Source of the DNA: Bedellia somnulentella
Lineage: Eukaryota; Arthropoda; Insecta; Lepidoptera; Bedelliidae
Direction: 5' to 3'
DNA length: 64,000 nt
NCBI GenBank assembly: GCA_963576735.1
Contig: OY755175.1
Span: 7,518,401 to 7,582,400, forward strand
Shown here piece after piece: positions 32,674 to 43,539 of this stretch. Below the pieces are notes generated by a model. The model had not been told where the DNA came from, did no database searches, and worked only from the letters and a program-made list of their open reading frames with translations. Each line of letters starts with the position of its first letter. Position 1 is the stretch's first letter. Both the position numbers and the translations under genes were made by a program.

Positions 32674-32907
32674 CTGCTATATAAGAAGATTTAAGCTATA
32701 TTTCTGCATTTGTGCTCGCCGAAACCGACACGTCACATTTGACCAATCATCTTAACTTGGTGAGCCAGATCAGATTCTCAGTAGCTTCACATCTCTTTCA
32801 CACTTAAATTCCAAAATTGGCTGAGGAATTTCTAATATTTCCACGCATATACGCATATTTCCATAACAATAGGTCTGAGAGTTCACATTGAAGAGAAAGG
32901 CATGGAA

Positions 32908-33084
32908 TAAATTCCTTGGCTTTTTTTGGAAGTTGTGTGGAGATAAGATTGTAAAACAAAGGTTTATAGTGATAGGTTTACTACCGCATCACCAAAAAAT
33001 CACTTAAAAAGCCCGAATACCCTTAGCCACAAACATCTACGTGAAGAAATGGGGTAGTGCTATTCAAAGCCGACACTACACTGC
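32908..33084 (-). mobile_element. SINE-like family A copy, 3' end disrupted
   Basis: Minus-sense head CCGACACTACACTGC at 33070-33084 and body down to about 32908. A short family A piece in the other orientation lies at 32805-32835. Confidence 0.65.
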
Positions 33085-33287
33085 TTGATAATCTTGGACT
33101 ATTATTTTAGACCTACTCAATATACAATACTTATCATGGGATGCACAAGAATCGGTACAGCCTCTCTGGGGACTTAGGTTACTAACAATGATATACGAGA
33201 ATACCGTAAAAGTAGATTTTGTAAACTGTTTTTCTAATTTTGAGCAAAAATAAATGTTTAATAAAGGGGACCATATTCTTATACATA

Positions 33288-33525
33288 CAAACATACATAT
33301 ACTCACGTCACGGCGATAAATCCCAAAAAAGTTCGGAATTAGAAACTCCTCGTCCACGTTTGGAATTAGATAGGGGAGAAGATGGTAGAAAATAATGTAT
33401 CGTTGGTGATGGTATCCAACCACATCGCTCAAACGCCACTTAATAAATCCCCATACCCTTAGTCACCTCTTACGACACCCGTGGGTAAAGAGGGGTAGTG
33501 ATATTCTAAGCCGGCACTACGCGGT
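33288..33525 (-). mobile_element. SINE-like family A copy
   Basis: Minus-sense, ACATACATATACTCACG tail and CCGGCACTACGCGG head. A small deletion is present after AAATCCC. Confidence 0.8.
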
Positions 33526-33595
33526 AAATTCTCAAACATGTAATTAAACAAACATTACATCCAAACCTTATCGATTGGATTTTCTTCAAGTAAGT

Positions 33596-33837
33596 ACATA
33601 CATATACTCACGGCTATATTTCCCTAGAAGGGGTGACCAGAGCTAAGGAATTATAAATTCCTCAGCCACTTTTGGAAGTTGAGTGGGGAAAAGATGGTAA
33701 GAATAAAAGTTTTTGGTGATGGGTCTCCAACCGCATCGCCCGAAAATCCAATAAAAAGCCCCAATACCCTTAGTCGCCTCTTACGACACCCGTGGGTAGA
33801 AAGGGGTAGCGACATTCTAAGCCGGCACTACACGGCA
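33596..33837 (-). mobile_element. SINE-like family A reference copy with target duplication
   Basis: 242 bp, bounded by CAAGTAAGT at 33587-33595 and 33838-33846. This copy defines the family ends: 5' TGCCGTGTAGTGCCGGC and 3' CGTGAGTATATGTATGT. I see no clear A and B boxes for RNA polymerase III, so calling it a SINE rests on length, tail and variable-length duplications. Confidence 0.85.
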
Positions 33838-33881
33838 CAAGTAAGTCTGTAAAAAAATAGAAAGAGATAAATGTTTATCCA

Positions 33882-34040
33882 ATGTTTGGTGATGCGATTG
33901 GACACCCATCAATAACAATAACCTTTGGTTACATACAGTCTTTTCCCCATCCAACTTCCAAAATTTCAGGAATTGCTTATTCGGATGCTCAAGCTATCCC
34001 TTTTTGTGATTTATAGCAGTGAGAATTTGTATCGTGTATT
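33882..34040 (+). repeat. Family A fragment
   Basis: Plus-sense 3' two-thirds (GATGCGATTGGACACCC to TTATAGCAGTGAGAATTTG), diverged. Confidence 0.6.
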
Positions 34041-35944
34041 TGTTGGTTTTCAAATCAGTAGATTTTCATCAAATTGATAAGTTTGATAGATAGATATTTC
34101 TGAAATGAGGAAAGAGTCACCTCACCTTTACCTTTTAAAATAAGGATTTGGAAAGGGCGGACATCTTCGAATAAACTTTTAACGACATTTTAGCAGAACC
34201 ATGATTGGTCACCACTTTTAGTGAGATAATTTCAAATATAAGTAACAAATATAAGATACTTTTTCTCTTCTCTTTGATCTCACGCCTATGCTTGGTTCTA
34301 AAAACACATCACAGAAGTGCCTACTAGCTCAACTATTTTTTGTGTAATGATGCTTAGTATTGGTATGATCAATCTGTCTATTTTAGCCCAGACTGTAAAA
34401 GTGTGAGGTCGGTAGTTGTGAAGGGGGGGGGTGCCGATCTTGCCCATATTGGTGGATTCGCGCTTGCTCTTTGTAAGACCAAGTAACTAGCTACTAAAGG
34501 CAAAGTCAAAGTAATTTACTCAAGACAAATATTTTATAAGAGAATAACGGATTTTTTTACGATATTTTAGAAGAAGATTGGTCAAACAGTATAGGAGGAG
34601 TTGAAAAACAAACAAAATTCAAAGTAAGGGGTTAATGCAGCTTTACTCTAGCTACGCTCCAATAAATAGAGTAGGTGGTTTTCAAACAACGTATGACGTG
34701 GGTTCTCTCCAAGTTTGCCTTTCATAACTCATGTAAAAATGTAACTTGTGCAAGCAAATATAGACAGGAAGTACCATCTGATTAAAATTGAATAATTAGA
34801 TTGATGGAACGTCCGCAACTTCTAAATTGGATAGTTGGGACCTGAACACCTGGGTACAGCTGGAGCGAGCTGAACGTTGATTGATAACGAGCGCAAGTCT
34901 GGATAATAACTTAATAACGTTTACGTTGGTAACCTTGTTTGGCTCAATCAGTCACCTGCTGCTTACTGACTGAAATACGGGTTATTGCAACTCGCCTGCA
35001 GCTACGGGAGATTGAAATATTTACTTTGTACTGGCCTTAAACAAAAATAAAATAGGACTATATTACCATGATAGTTTAGCTGTGAAAAGCGTATTAAAAA
35101 GGTCATGATTGTTATACTATATACCTATAAGGTTACGGAGGAATTCATGAGGCTATAATTTAGGTTGACCTTTGTCTAGCTAAGGAGAGAAGACTGTCTA
35201 CCCAGTGATTTATTTTTAATCTCATTTTGAAGAACGAAAATGATAATAATATATTTATATGATATAATAATGTATCTAAACTAAATTTGAAGTAGGTAGG
35301 TATAACTTCATGCAAAATCTAACTGATGTACTTCGAAATTTATCATAAAGATTTCATTCAATCATTTTGAGGTCAAAATCCTACATAATATCCAAGCGGC
35401 TCAAATAACATGACAATTTCGCGTTTTCTTTGATTTATTTGAATAGGACGCAAATTCTCGTTATGATGAGATAAAGTCTGTTATGATACGAGAACATTAT
35501 AATGAGTTCAGTAATATCATATGCCGAAGTGCGCACATCACACACACATACAATATTATCATTCGACCGAAGCAACATGAGCTTCAATATAATTTACAAG
35601 ATGACGTATGTGAAGTGTAGGATATCAAATCTTTCATATTTTTCCGAGACCACGAAGGTAATGACATTTTACCGAAATTTGATTCACAGCAATTTTTCGC
35701 CTGAGATTTCTGCGTAAGTATTTTGAGTTACGTTGGTTACACTTTTAGGTTGACGTAACATTTTAGAATACATGTTCATAGTCCCGCATTATGCTAATAT
35801 ATAGCAGATGACATTTTAGAAATTATATACCAAATTGTTAGATATTACTAAAGAAAAAAAAGGAAGTAAAACAAAAGTTATAAACTAGCTATATACAAGT
35901 AAGCGATTAGTAAAATTAGGGTAATAATCCAAAAAAGGCACAGT
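34041..35944. other. Intergenic, nothing recognised
   Basis: AT-rich, 1.9 kb. It contains a G9 run near 34423 and no coding, RNA or repeat feature that I can support. Confidence 0.5.
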
Positions 35945-36150
35945 CGTAGCTGTCATCCTTCGTCATCTTTGTCCTGTGACAGTGTATTCGTAGAATCGGC
36001 GATAGGCCTGCCACCTATCACATGAATACACTGTCCAAGCAAAACGTTGGTACTCTGAACACCAGCTGACAATGTCACATGATGTTCAGAAGTATTAGTA
36101 GCTCTGCCAACCATGCGGCGTAAATGTTCAAGTTTAGTTATATCGCTTTA
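35945..36150 (+). mobile_element. SINE-like family B copy, 5' truncated
   Basis: Plus-sense: GACAGTGTATTCGTAGAAT, ACTGTCCAAGCAAAACG, TTCAGAAGTATTAGTAGC and a degenerate tail. Confidence 0.75.
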
Positions 36151-36966
36151 TTCAAACAGTCACAATATTTTACTTGTGGTAATATTTACTTACTAGTGGG
36201 TAACCCCGGCGCGACTACGTCCAGTTAATCCACTTAATCCAGTTACATCAGATGTCTGAATTTTGTGCACAACACGGCCGCGAACTGTACAAAACGATAC
36301 TAAATTTCTAGCTTAACTCATCGCGTCACAGGCTTCCGGGCAAGAAAGAGGCTTACAGAAATAATATATAAGGATTATGTAAGCAGCTAAACTTAGACCG
36401 CTACTTGACGTAAACATTGAAGGAAAAATGGAACTTTCAATGACGTAAATCAGAGTTATTTTTATGCAAGTACGTTTTGTAGGGAAAACTTACTTTCAAA
36501 TTAGATTTTTCACCTTCAACAATTGTTTATTTTAATGAAGAAGTATTATGTAACGATAATTTTATTGAAAATTATTGTCACATAGACGACTTTTTTATAT
36601 TTATGAAATCATCTTCATAAAGGCGCAGGCGAGTAATATTTCAGTTGATCGCATGGGTTTCTGTGCTCCATTGAGAATTTCAGCTTAAATAGTGACGCAA
36701 ACTCAATTTTAGTTCATATTAGATACAATAATAGAAAAAAGATGTCAAACAAATTTAATTCATTGACTCTTAAGGTCTTTTGTAAGAAATAAGTAAAAAG
36801 GTCAAAAAAACATCTTAAACACTATAGGAAGGATTTTACTATAATTTATTTGATAGCTAACGCCCTCAAATCCTCACGGGTAATTCCACAGATACACCTA
36901 AATCATACATGCAGTTTCATATAAATAGCTTAACATAATAAATAAGTTAATAATAATAACAATTGT
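36151..36966. other. Intergenic, nothing recognised
   Basis: AT-rich. Just before the R4-like fragment it ends in AATAAATAAGTTAATAATAATAAC-type sequence, compatible with R4/Dong preference for TAA-rich targets, though no orderly TAA repeat remains. Confidence 0.45.
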
Positions 36967-37530
36967 CTGAGTCCAGTTTGGTTTTGCTTGGCCCTGAATC
37001 CTCTAAGTACACTCTTGGAGAATTCGGGGACAGGCTTTCAGTTTCGGAGAGGCGGACCACGCTTGCCTCATCTCCTTTACATGGATGACTTGAAGCTTTA
37101 CGCCCCCACGGCTGACAGATTAGCGGAGCTGCTGACGATCACTAATGATTTCAGTGGTTCCGTCAAGATGGAGCTCGGGGTCTATAAGTGTGCAATCATT
37201 CATGTGGAGAAGGGGCATGTCGTGCACTCTGATGGTGTCGATGTCGGCACCAATCATTTGAGGGCACTCTCCGAGGCTGAAACATACCGGTATCTGGGCA
37301 TGTCACAAACCATCGGTGTGAAGGTGGCAGACGTGAAACAGGGTATTTGCGAGGAGTTTTATGAACGCCTGAAAAGTGTGCTTAATAGCTACTTGTCAGG
37401 CGTTAATAAAATCCGAGCCATTAACTCCTGGGTCATGCCTGTACTGATACACATTTGGCGTGCTCAGATGGACTCAGACCGAACTCGATGCTGTGGATAG
37501 ACGAGTCCGCACGACAATGACCTCGTGCGT
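36967..37530 (+). pseudogene. R4/Dong-like LINE fragment (reverse transcriptase C-terminal half)
   Basis: Frame 36988-37450 encodes LALNPLSTLLENSG, HLLYMDDLKLYAPTADRL with the catalytic DD, then ETYRYLGMSQ and NKIRAINSWVMPVLIH. A one-base frameshift near 37453 moves the reading to FGVLRWTQTELDAVDRRVRT. The motif set is that of R4-clade elements, which carry a restriction-like endonuclease (absent here). Both ends are missing; the right end stops at the inverted-repeat junction at 37531. Confidence 0.8.
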
Positions 37531-37591
37531 AAAGTACCCACATGATCTCAATTTATTATCTAATAATAAATTGAGATCATGTGGGTACTTT
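37531..37591. repeat. Perfect 28-bp inverted repeat at a LINE-LINE junction
   Basis: AAAGTACCCACATGATCTCA and the following 8 bases (37531-37558) are exactly inverted at 37564-37591, with a 5-bp spacer TCTAA. The right arm is part of the minus-strand LINE coding sequence (LKYPHDLNLLL). The left arm is an extra inverted copy next to the R4-like fragment. Confidence 0.9.
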
Positions 37592-38649
37592 AGTTTTCCA
37601 GTTTCACTGTTGATTATTTTCCAGACGGTCTTACTCTTGTTAGAAGAATTCTTAATTTTATGTTTTATACATCTAGATTTAGCTTCACCAAAAACTTTTT
37701 TGAAAATTTTAGTATATTTTCTGACATAATTAATAAAATCTTGGTTGAAGTTATAGGACTTTTCTCTATAAATGTTATATAGGTGATCTCTACTTATTCT
37801 AATCCCAGCCGTGGCCCATTCAGCAAAAGAGCATTTTGTACTGCATAGTATTACCTTAGTTTTAAAGATTTGGTTAAATTCTGTTTTTAGCTCATTGATG
37901 AAAGAAAGACAATTCTCTAATGTTTCACTGCTTCTCATTGGGGGGCTGATGCTCGACCTAATATTATTTTCAAATAAGCTAAGTTTTGTTTCAGTTATCT
38001 GTCTACATACAATTGACTTTTTCTTTTCAATGGTTAATTCTAAATTTATGAATTGACCCTTGTGGTCTGAGGTAATGTTATCAAAAAGGAAGTGACCAGA
38101 GTAGTCACAATTGCAATAAATATTATCTAAACATGTTGCAGAGGTCGAGGTAATTCGGGTTGGCTCATTAAATACATTTAGAAGATTAAATGATTGAAAA
38201 AATGTTAAGATTTTCTCCTTTACTAGACCCTCCCCCAATAAGTCTACATTAAAATCCCCACAAACTACAACCTCTCTGGAGCTGCGGGAAGCCATCCCCA
38301 AAGCATCTTCCATTGCTGCTTCAAAGATGTCATAGTTACCTTTGGGTGGGCGATATACACACACAACTATATATTTACTCAATTCAATGCATGAGATTTC
38401 TACATGTTGTTCAACAGAAAGTCTACAGATATCTTTTCTTTCTTTAAATTTAATGTCTGCATATAATAGTATCATACTACCCCCACACATTATGGACTCT
38501 CTGTTAAAACAACTGCCTACCGTGTAATTCTTTAAACTAAAGTTCATTTGTTCTGCTTTTAACCAGTGTTCTGTCAAACAAAGTATTTTAGCATTGTACT
38601 TATTAAAGAATAACTCTAATTCTAATAATTTGCAGGAAAGGCTCTGTAT
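37564..38649 (-). pseudogene. CR1-like LINE, ORF2 endonuclease part (split element)
   Basis: Open from 38649 down to about 37546: IQSLSCKLLELELFFNKYN, LTEHWLKAEQMNFSLKNY, CVYRPPKGNYDIFEAAM, VVVCGDFNVDLLGE and the terminal TSDHKGQF, a complete APE-type endonuclease related to but distinct from the LINE at 3715. It continues to KTVWKIINSETGKLK, then stops at the inverted repeat, so the reverse transcriptase is lost. Its 5' continuation lies beyond the tRNA-like array, at 39412-40112. Confidence 0.85.
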
Positions 38650-38732
38650 AATTTAAATCTTTTTGTTCATGAAAACCTCATGTGGGGATTATTACTAATA
38701 AATAAAGAATGAATAAAGGAAAGAAAAATTTC

Positions 38733-38803
38733 GACACAGGCGGGAATCGAACCCGCGACCTCGGGTATACGCCCCGACGCTCTGCCAACTGAGCCACCGT
38801 GTC
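38733..38803 (-). tRNA. tRNA-like sequence, anticodon position GTA (Tyr-like), copy 1
   Basis: 71 nt folding as a cloverleaf: acceptor GACACGG/CTGTGTC, D arm GCTCAGTTGGCAGAGC, anticodon stem TCGGG/CCCGA with loop GCGTATA, variable GGTC, T arm GCGGGTTCGATTCCCGC. Position 33 is C, not the universal U, and the body is repeated as part of a mobile array. It is therefore probably a tRNA-derived promoter module or pseudogene, not a translating tRNA. Confidence 0.5.
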
Positions 38804-38942
38804 AATTGGCTGCCAGGGCGAAATTCTTCTATCCTTTATTTCTTTTACACGTTTAAGTAGTGTTTGCGTTTCCTACCTCCGAATTTTAACTAATTCGGAA
38901 GGCCACTTGTCTACCTTTTCAGATAGAATGCAAATGTTGAAA

Positions 38943-38977
38943 ACGCCCCGACGCTCTGCCAACTGAGCCACCGTGTC
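38943..38977 (-). repeat. Truncated tRNA-like 5' half
   Basis: Minus-strand GACACGGTGGCTCAGTTGGC through GGGGCGT, broken in the anticodon loop, at the centre of the inverted array. Confidence 0.75.
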
Positions 38978-38980
38978 AGT

Positions 38981-39049
38981 GGCGGTGGCTCAGTTGGCAG
39001 TGCGTCGGGGCGTATACCCGAGGTCGCGGGTTCGATTCCCGCCTGTGTC
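38981..39049 (+). tRNA. tRNA-like sequence, copy 2 (damaged acceptor)
   Basis: Same sequence on the plus strand, but the first acceptor bases are replaced and the D arm has AGTGCG for AGAGCG. B box GGTTCGATTCC is intact. Confidence 0.4.
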
Positions 39050-39288
39050 GAAATTTTTCTTTCCTTTATTTATTCTTTATTTATTAGTAATAATCCCCAC
39101 ATGAGGTTTTCATGAACAAAAAGATTTAAATTATGTGATAGTTTGGCGTTTTCAACATTTGCATTCTATCTGAAAAGGTAGACAAGTGGCCTTCCGAATT
39201 AGTTAAAATTCGGAGGTAGGAAACGCAAACACTACTTAAACGTGTAAAAGAAATAAAGGATAGAAGAATTTCGCACTGGCAGCCAATT

Positions 39289-39359
39289 GACACGGTGGCT
39301 CAGTTGGCAGAGCGTCGGGGCGTATACCCGAGGTCGCGGGTTCGATTCCCGCCTGTGTC
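39289..39359 (+). tRNA. tRNA-like sequence, copy 3
   Basis: Identical to copy 1 over all 71 nt, opposite strand. Followed by a T-rich stretch (AAATTTTTCTTTAC) that could terminate RNA polymerase III. Confidence 0.5.
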
Positions 39360-39411
39360 GAAATTTTTCTTTACTTTATTTATTCTTTATTTATTAGTAA
39401 AGGCTCTGTAT

Positions 39412-40112
39412 GTTGAAATTGTTATGTTATTCAAATTAATAACATTATTGTATATAATATTACTAGCTGGTAACATAGCTAGACGTTTTTTGTTGAGGTT
39501 GTACAGGTACTTTGTACTTGTACTACTAATGTTCAGGTACTTTCAAGGTACTTTTAGTCATTAATGATTCCTTAATGTAATTATTTATATTAAAATTAAA
39601 ATTTTTTTGCCTATATCCCAAAGTCAAATTATATAGTAACATATTTAATTTATATATCCTAGTGTTAACCTTATAGCTAAGATGCTTGGAATATAGGAAG
39701 TCACTTATAATTATTTTTCTTACATTTAAATTTACTAACCTCTCAAATGATTTCTTCAAGTCACTTGGATTCACCTTATTACTTGAACCAATTAAAATAA
39801 CTAAAGTAGTATTGGAGTCATATTGTTCTTTTAAAATAGAATTAATTATTTGAGAGTAACTTGCTCCGGGCATACAAGTATTTAAGATACATTGGTCTAA
39901 TTCTTTGTTTAAATGATGGCCAATGTTAACACCAAGAGAATCGGAGAAGACTAAAGTCCTCTGAGTCGACACACTTCTATTGTAGGCAAAAGTGGGCTTA
40001 ACCATATTTCTATTTTCAGGAGATACATCATTTATGACAGTACTTACACTGTCACACTTATTGCAAAAACCAGATAGCGTTTCTACTGTTTTTATATTTT
40101 CTTTACTTAACT
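39412..40112 (-). pseudogene. CR1-like LINE, ORF1 end (5' part of the split element)
   Basis: The minus strand from about 40112 reads KTVETLSGFCNKCDSVSTV, then RTLVFSDSLGVNIGHHLNKE and TLVILIGSSNKVNPSDLKK. This is the same C-terminal SGNH-like ORF1 region as the LINE at 2375. It leads toward the ORF2 start and is interrupted by the array at 39398. The upstream end is cut by family C near 40117. Confidence 0.8.
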
Positions 40113-40116
40113 CACA

Positions 40117-41127
40117 TTAAACACAGTACTCATATTCAATTAAAAAACTTATTTCGTACTTTTTAGTACTATATTGTTTATTTTCAGTTGTTTTTCCCAC
40201 TATGAAGTCGGTTTTCTTTTTTTAAAAAAATATTTTATTCAACGAGTTTTAGAGATGGGTAGACCTGGCAAAGATGCCTCTCGTATGAGGCAGTGCGACG
40301 GTTACTGTATTATTCTTCGTATTTCCGGTATTTCTATTATTATACGATATTAAATAGGCTCAACCATATGTAACTTTACATTGTTCTTGAAATCCCTCGA
40401 AAGGCGATGGTCTACAATTCTACATCTCAAGAAAGACTCAAACGTTCACGCCGAATATCCTCGAAGGGGTTAGCAGAGGTAGTAATACTTCTGAATATCA
40501 CGTGACATTGTCACCTGTTGTTCAGAGTACCCACACTTTGCTTGGACCCACGTTCTCACGTTATACAGGGCAGGCCTATCGGCGTTTTGAACAAATACAC
40601 TGTCACATGATTGTGAGTTTCGACAGTCCCCTCGATTTCCTGGGATGCCATCATCAGATCCTGGTCTCATGGTACTTTCTCGGTAACAATAACATAACAA
40701 AAGAAATGTTGAGTGAACCTGTACTTCTCTTCATAAAAGCTACGAAGAGGAGCATAAATCTTTATGGAATGGTGAAAGAACTGTTTCCTTACTCCTAGTG
40801 ATTAAGGACCCACACCTTCCATCATCGGCTCAGCAGCATAACAATATGATTTTCAGAAGTAAATGCCAATATAAATTCAGAAAATATGTAAAACGCGGTA
40901 CATTTGCCTATAAAATTAGAGGGTTCCCCTCGATTTCTCCAGGATCCCATCATCAGACCCTGATATCCTCATCATGGTACCAATCTGGGAGTATTTCTAT
41001 CGAATAAAAAAATAATAATCAAAATCGGTTCATAAATGGCGAAGTAATCGACGAACAAACATAAAAAAAATAAAAAAATATACGGTCGAATTGAGAACAC
41101 TCCTTTTTTTGAAGTCGGTTAAAAAAC
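40117..41127 (+). repeat. Composite repeat family C, copy 2
   Basis: Starts ACACAGTACTCATATTCAAT, includes GGTAGACCTGGCAAAGATGC, an embedded family B piece (40438-40625), and ends TTTTTTTGAAGTCGGTTAAA. It is nearly collinear with copy 1 over 24430-25440. Confidence 0.8.
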
Positions 41128-41944
41128 ACATTACCAAGGAATTTACAGTGATTCACGCTCTAGGCATTGCCTGTAACGCATGAATCTAGGAAGCACATTT
41201 CAGATACACTATTACAATAATACAAATCTTAACTACGAAAGAAAAAAAATACGCCGTAAAATGTTAATTTAATAAAATATTTTATTTATAAGCTTACAAC
41301 CCCATTATCCCGAGAACACAAAGCATCGCAGTCGTCCAATTACGCGTTCGATGAAAGTCAATTTAGAAGACGACTCCATAGTGCATCCTGTCAGACGCTG
41401 CCTGTTTGTTTTTAGCTTGCGTCGAGCTCTATGCAGCTATTCTCAAACTTTGCTTGTGTAAAGCCGTCACAAAAGCTGTATGAGCTGTATTGCAATTTAT
41501 ATAAAAGTGAGGGTCTGAAGTAGAGAGAAGAAAAGAGCATACATGAAAAGAAATGTAGGTGCGGGAAATAATAGTAATAACAGGTGATGGAATCAGTGAG
41601 ATAAATGGTGTGACGATGTAGATAATATCAAATTTATTTATATAATAAATAAGAGATAAAGACAGATATCGCATTGGTACTTGTATATTATTACTAAAAT
41701 AATTTATAATGAATATCTAAAGTAAGTTCAATTACAAATAAATATAATTACTTATACAATTTTCCAATAAACTTTAAAGTATATTCCATAAAATTTATTG
41801 CTCTTGCTTTGTATAGTAATTTTTAGAGTACCCCCCAATTCTTGCTTGAACAGTGTACTTGTGTCTCTCTATCTCCTACTATCGCTTTATTCGTTACGCT
41901 GTCATATGTTTATTTTTTATTTACTATAAACGTCATAATCATCA
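41128..41944. other. Intergenic, no supported gene
   Basis: AT-rich. A minus-strand AATAAA at about 41283 and a short frame upstream (41300-41425) were considered and not accepted as an exon. Confidence 0.45.
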
Positions 41945-42500
41945 GCCTTTAGACGTCCACTGCTTGACATAGGCCCCCAGGATCTCTACGACAACCGGTC
42001 CTGTGCTGTCCTTATCCAGCGGCTTCCTACAACCTTAACTACCACTACCTTGTGGGAGGTCAAACTTTGTCGCCCGGTACGTGGCAACCACTCCAGAACC
42101 TTCGAGCCCCAACGGACGTCAGTTCTATATGCAATATGCCTACCCAATGCCCATTGAATTTTGCAACTCTTCGAGCTGTGTCAGTGCCCCCGATTTTTTT
42201 ACGGATCTCCTCGTTGCAGATTCGATTGCGTATTGAAACTCCTATCATAGCCTCCTACAATTCCCCTTGGGTGACTCGGAGCCTTCAGATAAAGCCTCCC
42301 CTGAAGATGAAGAATTATTAGTGGCTTCATCTTTGTGCCGTAGGTCATGACTGGCAACACACATTGGTTAGACTCTGTGGAATTTTGGACGAGATGATAC
42401 GGCGCATCTTCAAGAACGCTGCCCATCCGAGCTGGATTCTACGATTGATATCTTTTTCGAAGTTGGCTCTACCTAACCGAATGGTTTGACCCAAGTTTAT
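41945..42500 (-). pseudogene. RTE/BovB-type LINE, degenerate ORF2 C-terminus
   Basis: Minus strand: MIGVSIRNRICNEEIRKK and TDTARRVAKFNGHWVG. The next frame gives ARRFWSGCHVPGDK, then RWIRTAQDRL and a terminal QQWTSKG-like end at 41950. These match the C-terminal domain of RTE-type endonuclease-reverse transcriptases (NEEIRR..., D.ARRVAKLKW..WAGH). Several frameshifts and stops show it is dead. Confidence 0.75.
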
Positions 42501-42627
42501 ATATATTGGTCAACAACGCACTCCTCTTTGTAATTGGATAGGATTCTTGTTCTGATCCTGGAGGTGGACCGACGTAGTGGCGCTTTCAGACAAGCACTTT
42601 AACACTTATTCTGTAACCGTTTGACAT

Positions 42628-42838
42628 AAATACATATACCCACGGCCTTATATCCCAAAAAGGGTTAGCCAGAGCTTTAGATCTAGAAACTCCTCAGACA
42701 CATTTGGGAGTTGATAGGGGAGAAGATAGTAGAAATAAAGTATTGTTGATGATGGTTCTCCCGCCGCATTGCCCAAAATACACTTAAAAATTCCCATACC
42801 CTTAGACGCCTATTACGACACCCGTGGGTAGAAAGGGA
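42628..42838 (-). mobile_element. SINE-like family A copy, 5' truncated
   Basis: Minus-sense, tail at 42628. It stops at CCCGTGGGTAGAAAGGGAT, lacking the last 30 bp of the head. Confidence 0.75.
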
Positions 42839-42922
42839 TATCTTCGGTATCGTGTCGGGTTATTCTGGCACTTAGGTCTTTAGCCAATTCAGTGGCAGGT
42901 CTTTGCTCTGACGTATACAATT

Positions 42923-43172
42923 GTACATACATACATATACTCACGGCTATAAATCCCTTAACGGGGTAGCCAGAGCTTTGGAATGAAAAATTCCTCAGCC
43001 ACTTTTGGAAGTTGATTGGGGAAAAGATGGTAATAATTAATGTTTTTGGTGACGGGTCTCCAACCACATCGCCCAAAAATCATTTAATAAGCCCCTATAC
43101 CCTTAGTCGCCTCTTACGATCACCCACGGGTAGAAATGGGGTAGTGTTATTCTAAGTCGACACTACACGGCT
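42923..43172 (-). mobile_element. SINE-like family A copy
   Basis: Minus-sense full-length copy with TACATACATACATATACTC tail and CGACACTACACGGC head. Confidence 0.85.
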
Positions 43173-43431
43173 AACGGCTACACGGCTTCATTAAACTTTT
43201 CGTTTTCTCTCAGAACCATTGGTTCGGAAGGCCAAATTATATGTTAAAATTGTATGTATAATAAAGTAAAATGAATGGTTTATTACAAAGCTGTTAAAGG
43301 TAAGGAAAAATCACGAGGAAACCTATGCTATATGTGATAGTGATAGTGTGCAAGTAAAAAACGGAAATATGCTTGTCCTCAGTTGCTTGGGTACACTGTC
43401 ATTCGGTAAAAATGGAACTCATATAAATACA

Positions 43432-43535
43432 AACATACAAATAAACATACTCACGGCTATAAATCCCTAGAAGGGATAGCCAGAGCTTCAGAATAAGAAT
43501 TTCCTTAGCCATGCATTCACGTTGAACACCAGGTA
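43432..43535 (-). repeat. Fragments of family A and family B
   Basis: CTCACGGCTATAAATCCC at 43450 (family A 3' end) is followed by GAACACCAGGTAACAAAATG (family B). Confidence 0.55.
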
Positions 43536-43539
43536 ACAA

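Larger units (their letters stand above)
38650..39398. mobile_element. 749-bp head-to-head array of tRNA-like units inserted in the LINE
   Basis: Bounded by the 13-bp duplication AAAGGCTCTGTAT (38637-38649 and 39399-39411). The unit is a 71-nt tRNA-like sequence, then a body of about 230 bp containing CACATGAGGTTTTCATGAAC. The left half is the unit on the minus strand and the right half the same unit on the plus strand, meeting near 38980. The right half holds two tRNA-like copies about 306 bp apart. A short relative lies at 57604-57722. There is no protein-coding capacity. Confidence 0.8.

Noticed and set aside
36988..37500. Host reverse transcriptase gene
   Set aside because: Truncated at both ends, frameshifted, and R4/Dong-like; it is a LINE fragment.
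38733..39359. Three functional tRNA-Tyr genes
   Set aside because: Position 33 is C, copies sit inside a mobile inverted array, and the sequence lacks the intron expected for animal tRNA-Tyr. Listed as tRNA-like only.
41283..41440. Possible terminal exon on the minus strand (frame ending IERVIGRLRCFVFSG before AATAAA)
   Set aside because: The putative acceptor has no pyrimidine tract, and no partner exon or recognised family was found.
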